The notes: generated by a model from the sequence alone, not told the origin. A stretch of DNA of 64,000 nt from Lumnitzera littorea (GCA_024138015.1 JAMXBB010000003.1:75048400-75112399), one strand, 5' to 3'. Numbered from the stretch's first letter, positions 1 to 12,312 are shown. Numbers and translations are program-made.

Positions 1-3000
1 GGTTGTAATAATCTGGTAGTAGCTTAAGGTCAAGATCAAGATCACCTAAGAATAAAAAATATAAAAATTTGTAAATTTAGGAATTTAAAGCTAAACTAAT
101 ATTGTAATTTGTAAGGTTTACTTCACCTAGCTACGTAAAATTATCGATTCGAGCTTTTTATCGAATCGTATATAACTTTTTATTTTAGCTCAGATTATTA
201 TGAACTTATAGTTCATTTTGATCATTTTTTAGCGTATTTTCTCGTAACGAGGTTCATTTTGGACATTATGACTCGCAGTTTGAACGGTGATATAAAAATA
301 TCACAAAATTTATTATTTTAATTTAAAAAATTATAAAATATAAATTTTATCTTTTTCTTAGTATATTTATAATTTAATAATTATTTAAATTATATAATTG
401 ATAATTTTATTATTTTAAGCATATTTTACCTTAGTTACTTATTTTCACATATTTTTGAGATTTTAGACTTATTAAAATTATTATTATTATTATTAATACT
501 TTTATTTTTATTATTTATTATTTCCTTATTATTTACTTGTATTTTACGATACACACATATATATATGAATATTTATTATTATACTTAATTATTTTTTTCT
601 AATTTACGTAATTAACAATACTTATATATATATCTATTTCCTATATATTTATATATTTATGAACTTATTTTATGTAGCAAATATTATTGTGTAGTATATA
701 TTATTTAATCCATGGTATACTTTATATATGAAATTAGTTTGAATTCCATTATATACTTTATGCTAGATATATACGTATAATATGTATGGGTATAATATAG
801 ATGTATTTATATTTTATATACAAAATATTATGTTTATATATGGACATGCATACTATCACATCACTTTTACATACCTAATATGCATATACATAAAAAAAAT
901 ACTCACTTGAATACATAAATACAAAAACATAACTAATATATCTATATATATATTATATAAAATACTAATTATATATAATACATACATACACAGATATATT
1001 TTTGTGTACATGCATATATATCTATCTATATATATATATATATCTCAATACTTCAATTAGTGAAAATACTAACTACATACTATATTTATTCCTATTTATA
1101 CATACGTATATATATATGTATATACCGTATATGCTACCTAATAGTATTTATATGTATACATGTCCATATATATATATGGTTATACACACATAAGAAATAT
1201 ACACATATATCTTAAGTTATCTACTCATGTATATGTACATGTATATGTATAAGTAATAGAATACCTAGTATATACATGTACATACTATATAATATAATAT
1301 ATACAATTAAAATAAATATACTTACCTAGATTTTCTTCGTTCTTTTCTCCTCCTCCTTCTTCTTTTTCTTCTTAATTTCTTCTTGTTCTTCTTGGTTTTC
1401 TTTTTGTTTTGTTTTTGCTTTTCCTTCTTCTTTTTTTATGTGTTTGGTTTCTCTTTATTTTTTTATCTATTTTTTTTTCTAGATTTTCTTGGATGTGAGG
1501 ATTAGTAGATTTGATCGAATAAAATAATAAAAAAATAAGGAAACTTATCTTCTTAATTTAGCCATTAATTAGGACAAGATATGCACTTTATTCTTTTGTC
1601 CTTTCTCTCTTTATTTTGTGACACATGTACATTTATTTATGCAGATGGGCTACTGATTTTTGCAGCTGTAATTTCACGTGTGAGAAAAGGAAAAATAGAA
1701 GAGAAGAAGAAAAGAAGGAAAAAGAAAGAAAGGAAAATAGAGAAAATGGAAGAAAAAAGGAAATTAGAAGTAATTATATGAAATTTTTCTAAACATAAAA
1801 AAAAAAAAAAATAATCAACATAAATTAATTTTAGAATTTTGTGAAAATTTATCAATTTAATTGGTACCCATTACAATTATAATTTTTACAAGTTATTGTA
1901 ATGATTTGATTAAAAATTTTACGCGATTTAGTCAATAATTGTAATCGACTACAATTATATCACTATTGAGTGATATTTAATTATTTTATAGGCTTAAAGT
2001 TATAGTTTTAAGGTTTCAATCAAATTCAGGTTCGATTTCGGTTAATTGTGCATAAATCAGATTTAGGGTTTTGATCAATTTCTAGAGTTTTTATTATTGG
2101 TGTTATATTCAATTTATTAAGTTTTATAATCTTTTATTATTACTAGCCTTATCGAGTCGTTACACAATTTAAGATACTCAGAATTAAATTAGGGTTCAGA
2201 CTATCGATTTTCTAGGGTTTACATCTATACTTACTTGTGTTTATAATTAGCGAATATAACTTTATTATTAATAATTGAACATTGTATGGGGTTCAGTTAT
2301 GCTTGTGTATAATAACTGTTTATTAATGGTGAATTTACTTTAAAGTACAATAACGTATTAATTGTTGCATAGTAGATTCACTAGGAACTGATTGTTTGTG
2401 ACCTTATTGATCACTGAATAATAAGACCTAATTTTACTCGACTAAAAAAAGTTAACTTGAAACATGCATAATTATACACCACATAACTAATTCCGACTGT
2501 CACATTACATGGAAGTAGCAAGAGACCATACGTAGATTGATTATTGGATTGTTATAGATTTCATACAGTATACATGTGCAATATGACCTTACCCTAGCCC
2601 GCAGATTACTAAGCATTGGAGGTGCCAACCACCTAACTATGGGTCAAGTCCAGAGGCCTCCGTTTAAGGGTGAGTGAAGGCTACATAAACCTACTCACAA
2701 TCATACGTAGAACTCATTTTTTATAAAACTGAGAATGGATATATTATTGCATTTTAAATACGAAACACGGAGTTTCGTTATAAGATAAGTTCTAGTATGA
2801 TACCTAGATTTGACTGTGCCGATATATCTCCAACCTTGACTCCGGAGGGCATTAAATCTAAGTTGCATGCAGTACCTAGTCACCTGTATGTATTTGTTTG
2901 GCATATTGATTGACATGCATTAATTTGATTGAACTTAATTGATGTATAACTTGATTGCTGTATAGTCGAAGGGATTATCTCACTAAGCTAGTTAGCTTAT

Positions 3001-3423
3001 ACCTTTGTAGTCTTCTTTCATAAGTCGAGTTGTTTGTGGAGTCGAGTCGCCACATGCCCGAGGTTAGTTGTACATTAGGGGGTCGATGTGGGAGCAAGAC
3101 GTGATCGGAGTATACTTGTGATAGTTTATTTAGATTATGGATTTGATTATGTAATAAAATGATACTAATTTGAGTTAAGAAGTATTATCAACTTCTTATC
3201 TATAAATTCTTTTATAAATAGATTGTGTTTTATATTTCCTTAACTTGTTATTATTATCATGAAATGATATTGCTTATACTTACGCAACTCTTAGTTGTTA
3301 GTTGTAGCCGTAGCTATAGCCTTGTGTATCGCATAAAGGGTTGTCGATTGTAAAAGAATTCAATCTATAGTCCTTTGTATGGTATATGGCGACTGCCACG
3401 ACTAGCTCCCTCAGGTCGTAACA
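1..3423 (+). mobile_element. Long LTR-like repeat, copy 1 (right part, segments A-B-C-D)
   Basis: Non-coding. It is homologous to 45169-49861: segment A (1-345) matches 47981-48300, segments B/C (about 1250-2222) match 46490-47455 in reverse orientation, and segment D (2223-3423) matches 48656-49861. The right end reads GGTCGTAACA at 3414-3423, then chromovirus RT begins at once, so this copy appears inserted in element E. The other copy starts TGTCATGCCTC, which roughly mirrors this end, as expected of LTR termini. The left end lies outside the window, so no target duplication can be tested. A tRNA-primed element of this family was not seen; LTR identity is inferred from the termini only. 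Confidence 0.6.
345..1320. repeat. TA-rich low-complexity stretch (segment B)
   Basis: Dominated by TATATA, TACATA and ATAT tracts, for example around 1018-1045. Open frames here are low-complexity Tyr/Ile runs and are not genes. The homologous stretch in the second repeat copy, 47456-47939, is equally TA-rich. A pyrimidine-rich tract follows at about 1330-1480. Confidence 0.7.
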
Positions 3424-4115
3424 CCTCCTTTATTCACAACATACCTGAGGAAGACCACTTCTTCTTGATAGAAACAATACTTCTTTAAGTTTCTACAGAG
3501 CTTTTTAGCTCTAAGTACGTCAAATATAGCTTGAAGATGGTCGGCATAATTCAATAGGTCAACAATATACATAAGGATATCATCAATGTTGACCATAACA
3601 CACTTTCCAATTAGATCTCATAGCACATGATTCATCAACCTCATGAAAGTATTCAGGATGTTTGATAAGCCAAAGGGCATCATCATCCATTTGTATCGAC
3701 CATGTTCGGTCTTCAAGGTAATCTTCCACTCATCTCCTTACCTTATATGAATCTAATGATAACCAAACTTTAGGTCGATCTTATTGAAGATTTTAGCACA
3801 ATTTAGTTTGCAAAGCATATCATCTAATCTTGGGATAAGGTACTTGTACTTGATCATTGTCTTGTTCACAACTTTACTATCCACACACATATGCCAAATA
3901 TCATCCTTCTTTGGCACAAGCAATGTAAGTACAACGTAGGCTAAGACTCTCTCACATATCCTTTCTCGAATAGTTCGTCAACTTATCTCTAGAGCTCAAT
4001 AGCTTACTCGAGATTCATCCAATAAGTAGGCTTGTTCAATTGAGCAATACTAGAACTAAGTCAATGTAGTGCTCAATCCCTTGGAAATGGGGCAGTCCTT
4101 TAAGTAACTAGTTGG
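3424..4115 (-). pseudogene. pol: Chromovirus reverse transcriptase fragment (element E)
   Basis: RT copies element RNA into DNA. In minus-strand order one reads GLPHFQGIEHYIDL near 4090, VPKKDDIWHMCVDS near 3890, IPRLDDML, IFNKIDLKFGYH, GDEWK, MPFGLSN and NIDDILMY near 3590, then FYQEEVVFLRYVVNKGG. The last 61 codons are open; the rest carries stops, for example after FGYH and in HIR. The catalytic Asp-Asp pair is retained (IDDI), although the usual Tyr of the box is Asn. This is the best-kept chromovirus RT in the window. The frame stops at the junction with the repeat at 3423, so thumb, RNase H and integrase are cut off. Confidence 0.85.
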
Positions 4116-4895
4116 GAAACAAGTCAACAAACTCTTCCAACAATTTTCTGACCTCTTTAGGTAGTATAGCTTGCTCTTTCAGCTCCAATAATCTTCTAAT
4201 TAGTAGAAAGGTCGGCACATCGGATTTGATGGCCTCTCAAAGCTTAAATCGACTTAGTACCAATGTCTTCTTAGATCTTTGGGCTAATTTGGCTTGTAAC
4301 TTACTCACTTAGCTCAGGATCATAGGCTTTAATATGATCTTCCCATGCTTTTTAAATGTGTAGGTGTTTCTAAACCCATTATGAATGACCCTTCGATCAA
4401 GTAACCAAGGCCATCCTAATAATACATGGGACATACGCATGGACAATACATTAAAGAGAATTGCCCAATGGAGATTAGTAGTAGGACTTGCTAAGTGACA
4501 TACGGTGCTCCCTTCTCATTTAGCTAATGTAGATTGTATGGCCTTAGATGTGACTAGGTTAGTAACTTAAGTTTCTAAACTAGGTTGGCAGATGCTACAT
4601 TAGTACAACTGCCATTGTTCACTATGATCACATCTACTTGCTCATTCGCCTTACAAGTGATGTGAAATAAGTTCTCTCATTACTCTTCCTTAGCAAATGG
4701 CTTAATGCTTAAGGCTCACTAAACAACTAAAGTTAGCTTGTCTAGGTGATCAACATACATGTTTTCTTCTATAAGCTTTTCACCACACACTTCAGCTTCT
4801 TCCTCTAGTTTAGGCTTCCCTTTAGGTTCTTTGTAAGTACTATCTACTTCAGTGGTAAGGACTTTGCCTTTAATTACCATGGTACATCGATTAGG
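4116..4895 (-). pseudogene. pol: Protease/linker region of element E, decayed
   Basis: By position between the gag zinc knuckle and RT this stretch should hold protease and the linker to RT. A minus-strand open stretch of 63 codons at 4719-4910 begins inside the zinc-knuckle region (MVTPCPNRC) and is acidic. I could not read an Asp-(Ser/Thr)-Gly active site, so the protease is either too decayed or in broken frames. Confidence 0.4.
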
Positions 4896-5640
4896 GCATG
4901 GAGTGACCATATGACCAAAACCCTAGCACTTGAAACATTTAATCAAGCATGTCTTTGTATCTTGATCCCTAGCCTTTCTTGTAAATCCTCTTTGGCACCT
5001 CCTGGTTAGTAGGGTGACTCTTCTGCTCGAACATAACTTTAGTCCTCCTACTGTATTTAGTATTACATTGAGCATGGTTGCCAATATGGGTAAGTCAACT
5101 ACTTTGAACGGGTTAGCTCAATTAAGGTTGGACCAACCTATTCCTGCTTTGTCTCCCCATTTGCTAAGTAATCCATATAGCCTCATCTAGAGTGACAAAC
5201 TGTTGTAACTCCACCACATCCCTAATATCTACCTTTAATCCAGATAAGAATTTGGGCACTATTTGAGCTAGAGGCTCATTTAGCTCGTGTCAAATCATAA
5301 GTACCTAAAACTCTCGCATATATTCATCAACAATGTGGTTTCCTTGCCTTAGTTCATAGAGCCAAGCAAAAGTATCTTGCAAGTAAGTGTCTAGTACAAA
5401 TCTAGCTCTAAGTACTCTTTTATTTAGGACCTAATGATAACCTCTCTATACCCATTGCATCTTCTCATGGCCTAAAAGTTTCTCTACCTCGTTGTAGAAT
5501 AACCTAAGAATTCTATAGCAGCAGTTTGGACCTTATAATATTCCCCGTACTAATAGTATTCGAAAACTAGCACTACTTTTTCTTCCTAGTCTAAGTAATC
5601 ATCAGTGTGTCCAAAGCTATTGAAGATTGAAACTTAGAGT
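4896..5640 (-). pseudogene. gag: Chromovirus gag fragment with CCHC knuckle (element E)
   Basis: Gag forms the particle that packages element RNA. Minus-strand pieces in order are: DDYLD.EEKV.LVFEYY near 5600, a capsid core with VDEYMREF near 5320, and LSGLKVDIRDVVELQQF near 5230. At 4896-4937 there is a C-X2-C-X4-H-X4-C zinc knuckle reading CFKC.GFGHMVTPC, complete except for one codon that is now a stop. The reading needs at least two frames and many stops. Confidence 0.75.
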
Positions 5641-6361
5641 TTATATGGTTGATAGCTCATGGTGCATGTGCTTTATCCTCTACTTCTCTACCTTGGCTTT
5701 GTAGTGTTAGGAGCTATCTTCAAACATGTCGGGCATATTGAGGAACTCCCCTAACTTGAAAAGTAGCTTGAAGAGTGTTTTGATTGACCTCAATAGGTCA
5801 GGAAGGCAATGTAGGAATTGCTCAAGTCAAATCTATTATCAAGTTAGCCATTTTACTGAATTGCTCGTCCAAGCATCTAAGGGTATACTGTTGACTACGA
5901 TGAACAACTCCACTATTATTATCTCCAATACCAGCATTGACACTTAACTCAATCATTCTTCACTCAATCCTGCGTTCTTAATAATAAATAATACTTATAT
6001 CACTAGTAAATAGTACATAATCACTTCCAATCTATTAGCATACTAACTATACAGTAACCAAACCTACAATTTAACTAAGCCTTACTATAGAAATCCAACA
6101 CCACTGCTAACTTCATCAGACTTAACATAACAATATTCAACTACTACTTACTCTATTTTTCACAACTTAAAACAAAGTATCACTCAAAAACCACTACAGT
6201 AAAGAAAAACCACCACTTCCACTACTCAATATAACGCTAATAATTACCTCACACACATTCTTAATAGCTACTTAACTACTCAATACGCTCAAACATAAAT
6301 GGCAACCACTACAATAGAACAATAATAGAGTAAAATAGTAACTTACCTAACAAGAACCTTA

Positions 6362-6373
6362 GCTTTGATATCA
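6362..6373 (-). promoter_or_regulatory. Primer binding site of element E
   Basis: On the minus strand this reads TGATATCAAAGC, two changes from TGGTATCAGAGC, the site complementary to initiator Met-tRNA used by many plant elements. It abuts the inner end of the LTR that starts at 6374. Confidence 0.7.
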
Positions 6374-7239
6374 AGATGATACGCCATGCTAAGGATAAAC
6401 AAGGTAGCTATATTTGTGGAATGGGTCTAAGCTTATAGGAAGCTCAAAATGAACAATGGAAATCACCAAAAACAAACAAAACCTATGGTCAACTCCAAGG
6501 ATATGATGTACCAAAGAACTATTGAAGACTTTCGAACCAACTCGATATGATACGTAAGTTGTTCAAAGAGGGTACTTGCCACTTAGCCTTGCTTAAAGGT
6601 TAGGACAAGAGTAAGCAAGCAAGTAAGAAATGCTTATAAAGAGAAATTAAGTATAGTTGATAATCCTATGGTGATGATGATGATGATGTATTGTGGCTAC
6701 AAAATACAAGGGTATTTATACCCATAAATCTAAGGAAACCTACTAAATATGGAAAATTCAAAAAAAGGTTAATATCTAAAATGAGTAAAGTACAAGGAAT
6801 GTAAAAGGGTATAATAGAGAAATTAAGAAAACATATGATTCATGTAGCAAATTCCACTTGGCAAAAAGGCTTAAATATGTAGTCGGTAGTTATGGGTTGG
6901 CTTTTGTAAGAAAGGGACAAAGGAGTGCAATCTGGTTAGTTGATGCCAAGCTGTGCTATAGATTCTTTTGTGGTAAATTCAGCTTGAATGTGTTTTAGGT
7001 AGCTCGGAGCAAGGTCGGTTGAGCAATTGGGTGAGTGAGCCAAGTTTTAATTAAGCAATCCTTAAGTCGGCATTTAGAAACAATTGACATGGTCGAGAGA
7101 GCTCAGCTTGGAAGTGGCAATAGATTGGCTAATAAAAGCAACTCAGATTCTTGAGACATGGGTTAAGAAAGGAGAATGCACCTCACTAAGCTCTTGTGCT
7201 TGGGCTCAAGTTAAGGATCTTATAGCTTAATTCCTATCA
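6374..7239 (-). mobile_element. 5' LTR of element E
   Basis: About 866 bp. On the minus strand it begins TGATAGGAATTAAGC at 7239, like the E' LTRs (TGATAGGAAT), and ends next to the primer site. A TATA-like TATAAATA on the minus strand lies at 6713-6720. A short ATG-repeat tract is at about 6670-6690. The partner LTR is not in the window. Confidence 0.75.
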
Positions 7240-7399
7240 TTACTCGTGTTGAAAAATTATATCTATCGAGCTTCATATATCAAGTAAAATCTTCTCAACT
7301 TCAAAGTTGGCAATTCTTGTGTTGATGATGAGTGTGTTATCATAGGGCTTTTGGATTACCTCAAAATCTCTTTCTGAGAAGGAACTAAGTTGTCAATTC

Positions 7400-8815
7400 T
7401 CAGCTTTTTACCCTGCAAATTAAAAACATGTTTAAAGGTACTAGTAGGCTTGAAGAGCAAGATTGACCTAAATTAGAAGGTCTGCTAACTATGGTGTTAA
7501 TGACACCATTTGGCGCCCTATTGTTGTTGTTGTTACCATTCTTTTGACCATCCATGCCATCTTGAGCAGGTGCTACATCTTAATCTCGATTAGTTCTCCT
7601 CCTTTGGGTTGATCTCTTAGTATTCTCTACGTTATAGGCTAGGATTTTTTTCAAGTATGCTCTCTGGATGGCATCTTCAATAGTGTTCTTTAACTATATG
7701 CACTTATTAATATTATGGCCTCTATCATGGTAGAAGTCACAATACCTCCTAGAGGGATTCCCTCTCAACTTGCCATTGTAAGATTCTTTGGTTCTAAGCT
7801 TCCATCAAAATTTTAGATACTAGATGGTTAAAGGGATTATAGGTAAAGAATGTAGAATTTCATGGTCTCTTTCCATCTCCACCACTCCCTCTTAAAAAAC
7901 AATCATCACGACCTCCTAGTCGATCCTTCATGCTTAGTTGATTCCTATCATTCTTTGGGTTGGATTTATTCTAATTGGCCTAACACCAATATTTAATATT
8001 GTCTTCTTGTCTAATATAAGATAGTGCCTTAGCTTTAAACTTTGTGAGCATCTTAGGCTTATCCTTCGTAAGGGACTTAAAAGAATCCCCATGTAGTTTT
8101 ACTCTGTCGATCACCTTAGTAAGTGCAACACTCATGTCGATCTCTAAATTTGCACCATCTTGACCATGAATCGAGTAAAGAACTCTTGAATACTTACATT
8201 GGATTTCTACTTGATCATATTGAGGATAGAAGAGTCCTTTACAGGGAATTCATTGGCAATGAATTACTACATGAACACTTTTACATGATCGTCAAAACAT
8301 GTAATGGTGTTGGGCCTCAAATGCTTAAATCATGTGCTTGTAGCATTGCTTAGTGTTGATAGGAAAGCTTGACAAGCAACAACATCACTAAAGTCGTATA
8401 ACTTAGCTAAAGTACGATAATACTCCTAGTAGTCTTCTAGGTCTTTTGTCTCATTGTATGTCTCAAATTGCAGGAGGTTGATATGCGGAGGAATAACTTC
8501 CTCTAAAATTTTTTGTATGAATGGATTCCTTTTCAGGAAGAAATATTTACTTATAGAAGTAAGAGCATTAACATGCGATGGGCCTACATAAAGTGCTTCT
8601 GTATAGCTTTCCCTTTTTCATCTCTTTTTAGATCGATAGCCTGAGTTACTTGAACTCTAACTTATTTAGCCTATTACTCAGGAGAATGGATAGAATCATC
8701 TAAATTCTCTACACTATTTGCATTTTGTCCATGATTTTGGTTCAACAACATACTCGCTTGTAGCAGATTATGAATTTCAACAATTTTCTTTGCTAATTCT
8801 TGATTTTCCATCATT
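7400..8815 (-). pseudogene. gag: Tat-type gag (element F), broken
   Basis: Minus strand. It opens with MMENQELAKKIVEIHNLL near 8815, a short coiled-coil-like N-terminus equivalent to KENKELNEKHDEIFNLL of T1 gag. The capsid core follows: EEVIPPHINLLQFETYN near 8480, then DLEDYYEYYRTLAKLYDFSD and VVACQAFLSTLS near 8370, and SIQEFFTRFM near 8180. The nucleocapsid motif CDFYHDRGHNINKC lies at 7700-7744, followed by LKNTIEDAIQRAYLKKI. The usual His of C-X2-H-X4-H-X4-C is Tyr here. Stops and frame changes interrupt it. A run of Asn codons lies near 7525. Confidence 0.8.
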
Positions 8816-8943
8816 AAGTTAACTAAAGATGCTCCAACTTAACAAGCCAATTATCACCTGAGTGGTGCCTCCACTCTCCCTCAAGTAGTGGTAAAAAGTG
8901 GCAATACAACCACACATTTAGTTAAACTATTCTTGGCCACCAT

Positions 8944-9727
8944 TGTTAGATTATAACACAAACAATGTCAAAATGTTGTTATTGAATCTTAAATGTGAGT
9001 TTAGAATCCGCAAAATAAACAAAGATGAGGCTTTAAGGGTTCCCCATGCTAGTTCAGCATAGCCACTCTAATGCCTAAGTTAAAACAGTGTTTAAGTATT
9101 TAAAATGAGTATAAAGTCATATGGATAGAGTACATAGAGATTTCTTAGAGAGGGTGTGTTCCCATATTTACAAGCTTCTATCTAATAGCTAAAGTGGTGG
9201 GCAGTTGAATTACTAGTGACATGTGGCACCTCAATTTAGCTATGTGTTATTTGTAAGGAGAAGTAGGTGGTTGGATAGTTATTGTCTAGATAACTGATGA
9301 ACTATTCACACCCACATTTAAATATTTGAATCATCTTAAATTAGGCCTTTAGTGACATTAGTTAAAATAGTGACATCAAGCTATATAAGCTCCAAAAAGA
9401 GGTTAGCGATCAAACTATTGATCTAGTAGTGGTGACCAAATTTTCGATCTAGTAGTGGCATCAACTAAAATAAGACCAAGCTAAAGGCAAGATCCTTATC
9501 TAACTTTTGACTCTAGAGAACAATTTTCCATAGTACCGAGCATCTAACTAATGGCATGAAAATATACTTATGCATTTGAGAAGGATGTAGGGAAGATTAC
9601 CTTGAGCCCAATGACCCTAATCTAAGTTAGCACGATGCATGCTAAATTAAGTCGAGGATTAAAGAAGACACTTGTGATGAGCTAATATGAGTTACAGAAG
9701 ACATTGAGGTTAAATGCTTCGATCAAC
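8944..9727 (-). mobile_element. Probable 5' LTR of element F
   Basis: Plus-strand limits are TGTTAG at 8944 and GATCAACA ending at 9727, giving minus-strand termini TGTTGATC...CTAACA, like T0 and T1 LTRs (TGTTGATAG...AACA). Around 9036-9090, read on the minus strand, is AGGCATTAGAGTGGCTATG, matching the R/U5 signature of T1 (AGTATCGGAGTGGCTACATC). The outer end is inferred; no partner LTR is in the window. Confidence 0.5.
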
Positions 9728-9900
9728 ATACTTATTCAAAGATTGTTGGAACTAAGGGAACTAGTTAAGCTCCGTGAGGAAGTTCAAAAGCTAGTTAATG
9801 AATTGTGGGATCTTCTTCCTAAGGTGTTGCCCAAAGGCTTACCCCCATTTAAAGGGATTGAGCATTGCATTGACTTGTAACCTAGGGCTACTGTACCTAT
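9728..9900 (+). pseudogene. pol: Start of chromovirus RT (element E2, first part)
   Basis: Plus strand. Residues readable are LVNELWDLLPKVLPKGLPPF and GIEHCIDL, the conserved entry to plant Ty3/Gypsy RT, followed by a stop and PRATVP. It is cut by T0 at 9900/9901. Later RT motifs of the same orientation appear at 43378, so this is read as the left piece of E2, split by about 33 kb of later insertions. Gag and protease of E2 are not seen to the left, where element F abuts. Confidence 0.65.
9896..9900. repeat. Target site duplication CCTAT, left of T0
   Basis: CCTAT directly precedes the 5' LTR of T0. The same five bases follow the 3' LTR at 36344-36348, marking one integration event. Confidence 0.85.
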
Positions 9901-10554
9901 TGTTGATAGTGATTTCTCCTAAAGGTCATAATTGACCTAAATTAAGTGGTGTCTAACCTATCTTTCTGTTTATGCTCTCCTTTTACACTATTTCTAACCT
10001 CGTTTAGGTTACTCTTAATGAATCGACTAGCTCGAGAAAGTTGATGAGCTAGGTATGTACAACTAATATAGAATAACCTAACTAGAGTAGGTCAAGTTGG
10101 CCTTATTTAGCTTAAGGTAACTGCTTATAGCTTAGTCCTTGACTTGATCAGCATCAAAGGATTCAAATTCAAACATATGGTGTAAATATTTAGGCCTCTT
10201 GCCTAAGTAACTACCCAATAGCCACCATTACATCAGCCACGTTCCCTAATATCGAAGTGGTCCTATATTTAGACATAATGTACGTGTAAAATTTTAGAGG
10301 CAATAGTTACCAAATGAGAACTAGCCCTTAGCTGTAAATAGAGCTTAGATTGCGACAATTAAGTTCTTTTAGACGCGTTACATACCCTATTAACTTTATT
10401 CTTATCCTAAATCCTTTAATTTGACTTATGCATCAATGTGGCATTACCGGAGTTGCTCTAGCACCCCATATAGCCTAAATTACTTTTTCCATTTTGTAGA
10501 ACAACCTTACACGAAGTGTCTTATTTTTCTTAATAACAATTTTAAGCATTAACA
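9901..10554 (+). mobile_element. 5' LTR of T0
   Basis: 654 bp, TGTTGATAG...TTAACA, aligned along its length with the 3' LTR at 35688-36343. The usual Tat R/U5 signature is at about 10420-10455 (TTGACTTATGCATCAATGTGGC). The TATA box seen in T1 is degraded here to TGTAAATAG near 10336. Confidence 0.9.
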
Positions 10555-10574
10555 ATTTAGTACCATCTATTTCT
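10555..10574 (+). promoter_or_regulatory. Primer binding site of T0, degraded
   Basis: ATTTAGTACCATCTATTTCT directly follows the 5' LTR. It is a decayed form of the Tat primer site TTTGGCGCCGTCTGTGGG; most differences are C-to-T or G-to-A. Confidence 0.75.
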
Positions 10575-11059
10575 AAACAACTGTAGGCCCATTAAGCAAA
10601 TTAGGAAGAGCAATCACCGTAGTAATGTACCCTAGAGCTACGTCAAGTTGAAGTTTATCATAAAATATCTTAGCATCAAGAATAAAATGATGATGGCTCC
10701 CATATAGCGCAACTGGAAACTCTTTGTGCTAAATTTGCTAAAGAGCTTAAGGAAGTTTGAGCCAATAACTAAAATTGTGACAAAGGCTCAATGATAAGGA
10801 TACTCTTTTACTTTTACTCCTTTCGTGTAGTAAGTTAGGCAAAAGAATATCCCATTTGTATGAGAAGAGGTAGTATAACAACTTAGAGGTAAGGCCCCTA
10901 ATGTGGATAAGACTAACCTATAGTGAAGGTAAGAGCTACAAATCAAGGAAAATTGCCAATAGACTCTACTCCATGCTCAAATTGCAATACATGTGCAAAC
11001 ATTAATAGATGGGTGAATTAAGCACTTAATTGCTCATCGGCTATAAAGAATGATAGCAA
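10575..11059 (+). other. Leader of T0 between primer site and gag
   Basis: About 485 bp with no convincing coding sequence; stops in all frames. It corresponds to the untranslated leader and decayed N-terminus of gag. Confidence 0.5.
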
Positions 11060-11822
11060 ACATGAGTCTACAAGATTTGGAGGATTGCATCAAGAAATTG
11101 ACCATAGATGGAGCTTTTAAGAAGAAACTTGATGCAAAGGGCATAAAGGCAAGTCCTTTCATTCAAAGCATCATAGATAATATCCATACATTGAGTGTTT
11201 GACTACTATAGTTTGACACATATGATGGAAAAAAAGGATCTAGATGACCATCTAAACACATTTTGGACGTTGAAAGAATTCTATGGCTTATTCTATGCAA
11301 TTGCCTATAAGGTCTTCCCTTCTACTTTAAGGAAGTCGGACAAGAATTGGTTCAATTCACTAAAGGCGAACTTTATTTCCTCTTTTGACTAGTTGGTTGA
11401 TGAGTTTAGCCAATATTTCCTATGTAGTAAACCTTTGGCCAAAGATTCTTCACCCTTGACCTCAATTAGGCAAAAACCTAGAGAATCAATCATAGATTTT
11501 GTCCATAGGTTTAGCTAATTGATGATTAGAAGCACTAACTATGGCAAGATTATGGTGCTTCATAGACTTCTTCAAGTCCCTTACAAAGCACCCATTGACA
11601 TCTTTGGATGAGATTACTAGGAGGATAGAGAAATTCATACATCAAAAGGATCAAATGCAACCTAGAAGGGAGCTCGAGAAAGGCAAGTATGAGAGAATGT
11701 TAAAAAAGGATAAGGAGTTTGTAAAAGATTGACTTATAAGGAAGTTTGGCATCCATAGAAAGTTGAGCTAACCTCTAGGAGATTAGAAAACACTAATTTT
11801 GACCTTTACTAAGCATACCCCC
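11060..11822 (+). pseudogene. gag: Tat-type gag, N-terminal and central part (T0)
   Basis: Particle protein. Readable pieces: LDDHLNTFWTLKEFYGLFYA near 11240, VFPSTLRKSDKNWFNSLKAN near 11320 (the conserved Trp-Phe core of Tat gag), SSFD.LVDEFS, SIIDFVHRF near 11500 and ITRRIEKFIHQKDQMQ near 11610. At least two frameshifts and several stops. The frame runs into the T1 insertion with FTKHTP and continues, in frame once T1 is removed, at 26985. Confidence 0.85.
11818..11822. repeat. Target site duplication CCCCC, left of T1
   Basis: CCCCC precedes the 5' LTR of T1 and is repeated at 26980-26984. The motif is simple, but the gag frame of T0 closing over T1 supports it independently. Confidence 0.75.
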
Positions 11823-12312
11823 TATTGATAGTTAGATTCTACCCTAAAATATTACTTAGCCATTTGGATGACGAGGAGACAACTAGTACTATTCTCCACT
11901 AATGCCAACTGAAGATTAGTTCGCTTGATGGGCCTTGAAGCCTGGCTTATTAATATGTCTTGTTTGAACTTAGGATAGTGTTGTAAACAATTATGACTTG
12001 GTACAATCTCATTACATAACCACCCATTACTCCTATATTTTAGGCATGTGCTTGATTACATGATCTCGACGTAGCCTATGACTAATGATTAACTGTAATT
12101 TCAAACACCTGATGCTTGCCTATAAATATGGAAAGAAAGTACTATAAAAAATCTCTTACGACCATAAACTTTGCCCTTATTCATTTATCTCTCTAAAAGA
12201 TATCTACTGACTTAAGCATTGAAGTAGCTATACCGAACTAGCCTAGATACCACTTAACCTTTACTTGTGCTTTTACAAGTACACATCTTTAATGCAAAAT
12301 CACTTGACAACA
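11823..12312 (+). mobile_element. 5' LTR of T1
   Basis: 490 bp, start TATTGATAG (3' LTR has TGTTGATAG), end GACAACA. Colinear with 26491-26979 (489 bp). TATA box TATAAATAT at 12121-12129, shared with the 3' LTR at 26788-26796. R/U5 signature around 12210-12235. Confidence 0.9.
12121..12129 (+). promoter_or_regulatory. TATA box in the 5' LTR of T1
   Basis: TATAAATAT about 190 bp before the LTR end, conserved in the 3' LTR and, in changed form, in the solo LTR at 61953-62430. It would position transcription start of the element RNA. Confidence 0.65.

Larger units (their letters stand above)
3424..7239 (-). mobile_element. Element E: truncated chromovirus-like Ty3/Gypsy element
   Basis: On the minus strand, from right to left: 5' LTR (6374-7239), primer site (6362-6373), gag with a zinc knuckle (about 5640 to 4896), then the first part of pol ending in reverse transcriptase at 3424. 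RNase H, integrase and the 3' LTR are missing from the window because the long LTR-like repeat abuts RT at 3423. Its LTR resembles those of E' (17810-18682 and 22773-23671) in start, TATA position and length. It lies next to the gag of element F, so it probably inserted into F. Confidence 0.8.
7240..9727 (-). mobile_element. Element F: 5' part of a Tat-like Ty3/Gypsy element
   Basis: Minus strand: probable 5' LTR (8944-9727), a weak primer site next to 8944, then gag from about 8815 down to 7420. At 7239 it is cut by the LTR of element E. Gag resembles the Tat gags of T0 and T1. PR, RT, integrase and the 3' LTR would lie to the left of the window if they exist. Confidence 0.7.

Noticed and set aside
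1002..1193. 63-codon plus-strand frame rich in Tyr and Ile
   Set aside because: It follows TATATA-type low-complexity sequence; a similar frame (47541-47765, minus) occurs in the homologous TA-rich stretch. No coding signal.
1581..1855. Overlapping plus and minus frames with Lys/Glu or Phe/Leu runs
   Set aside because: Purine-rich low-complexity tract; both strands open by composition.
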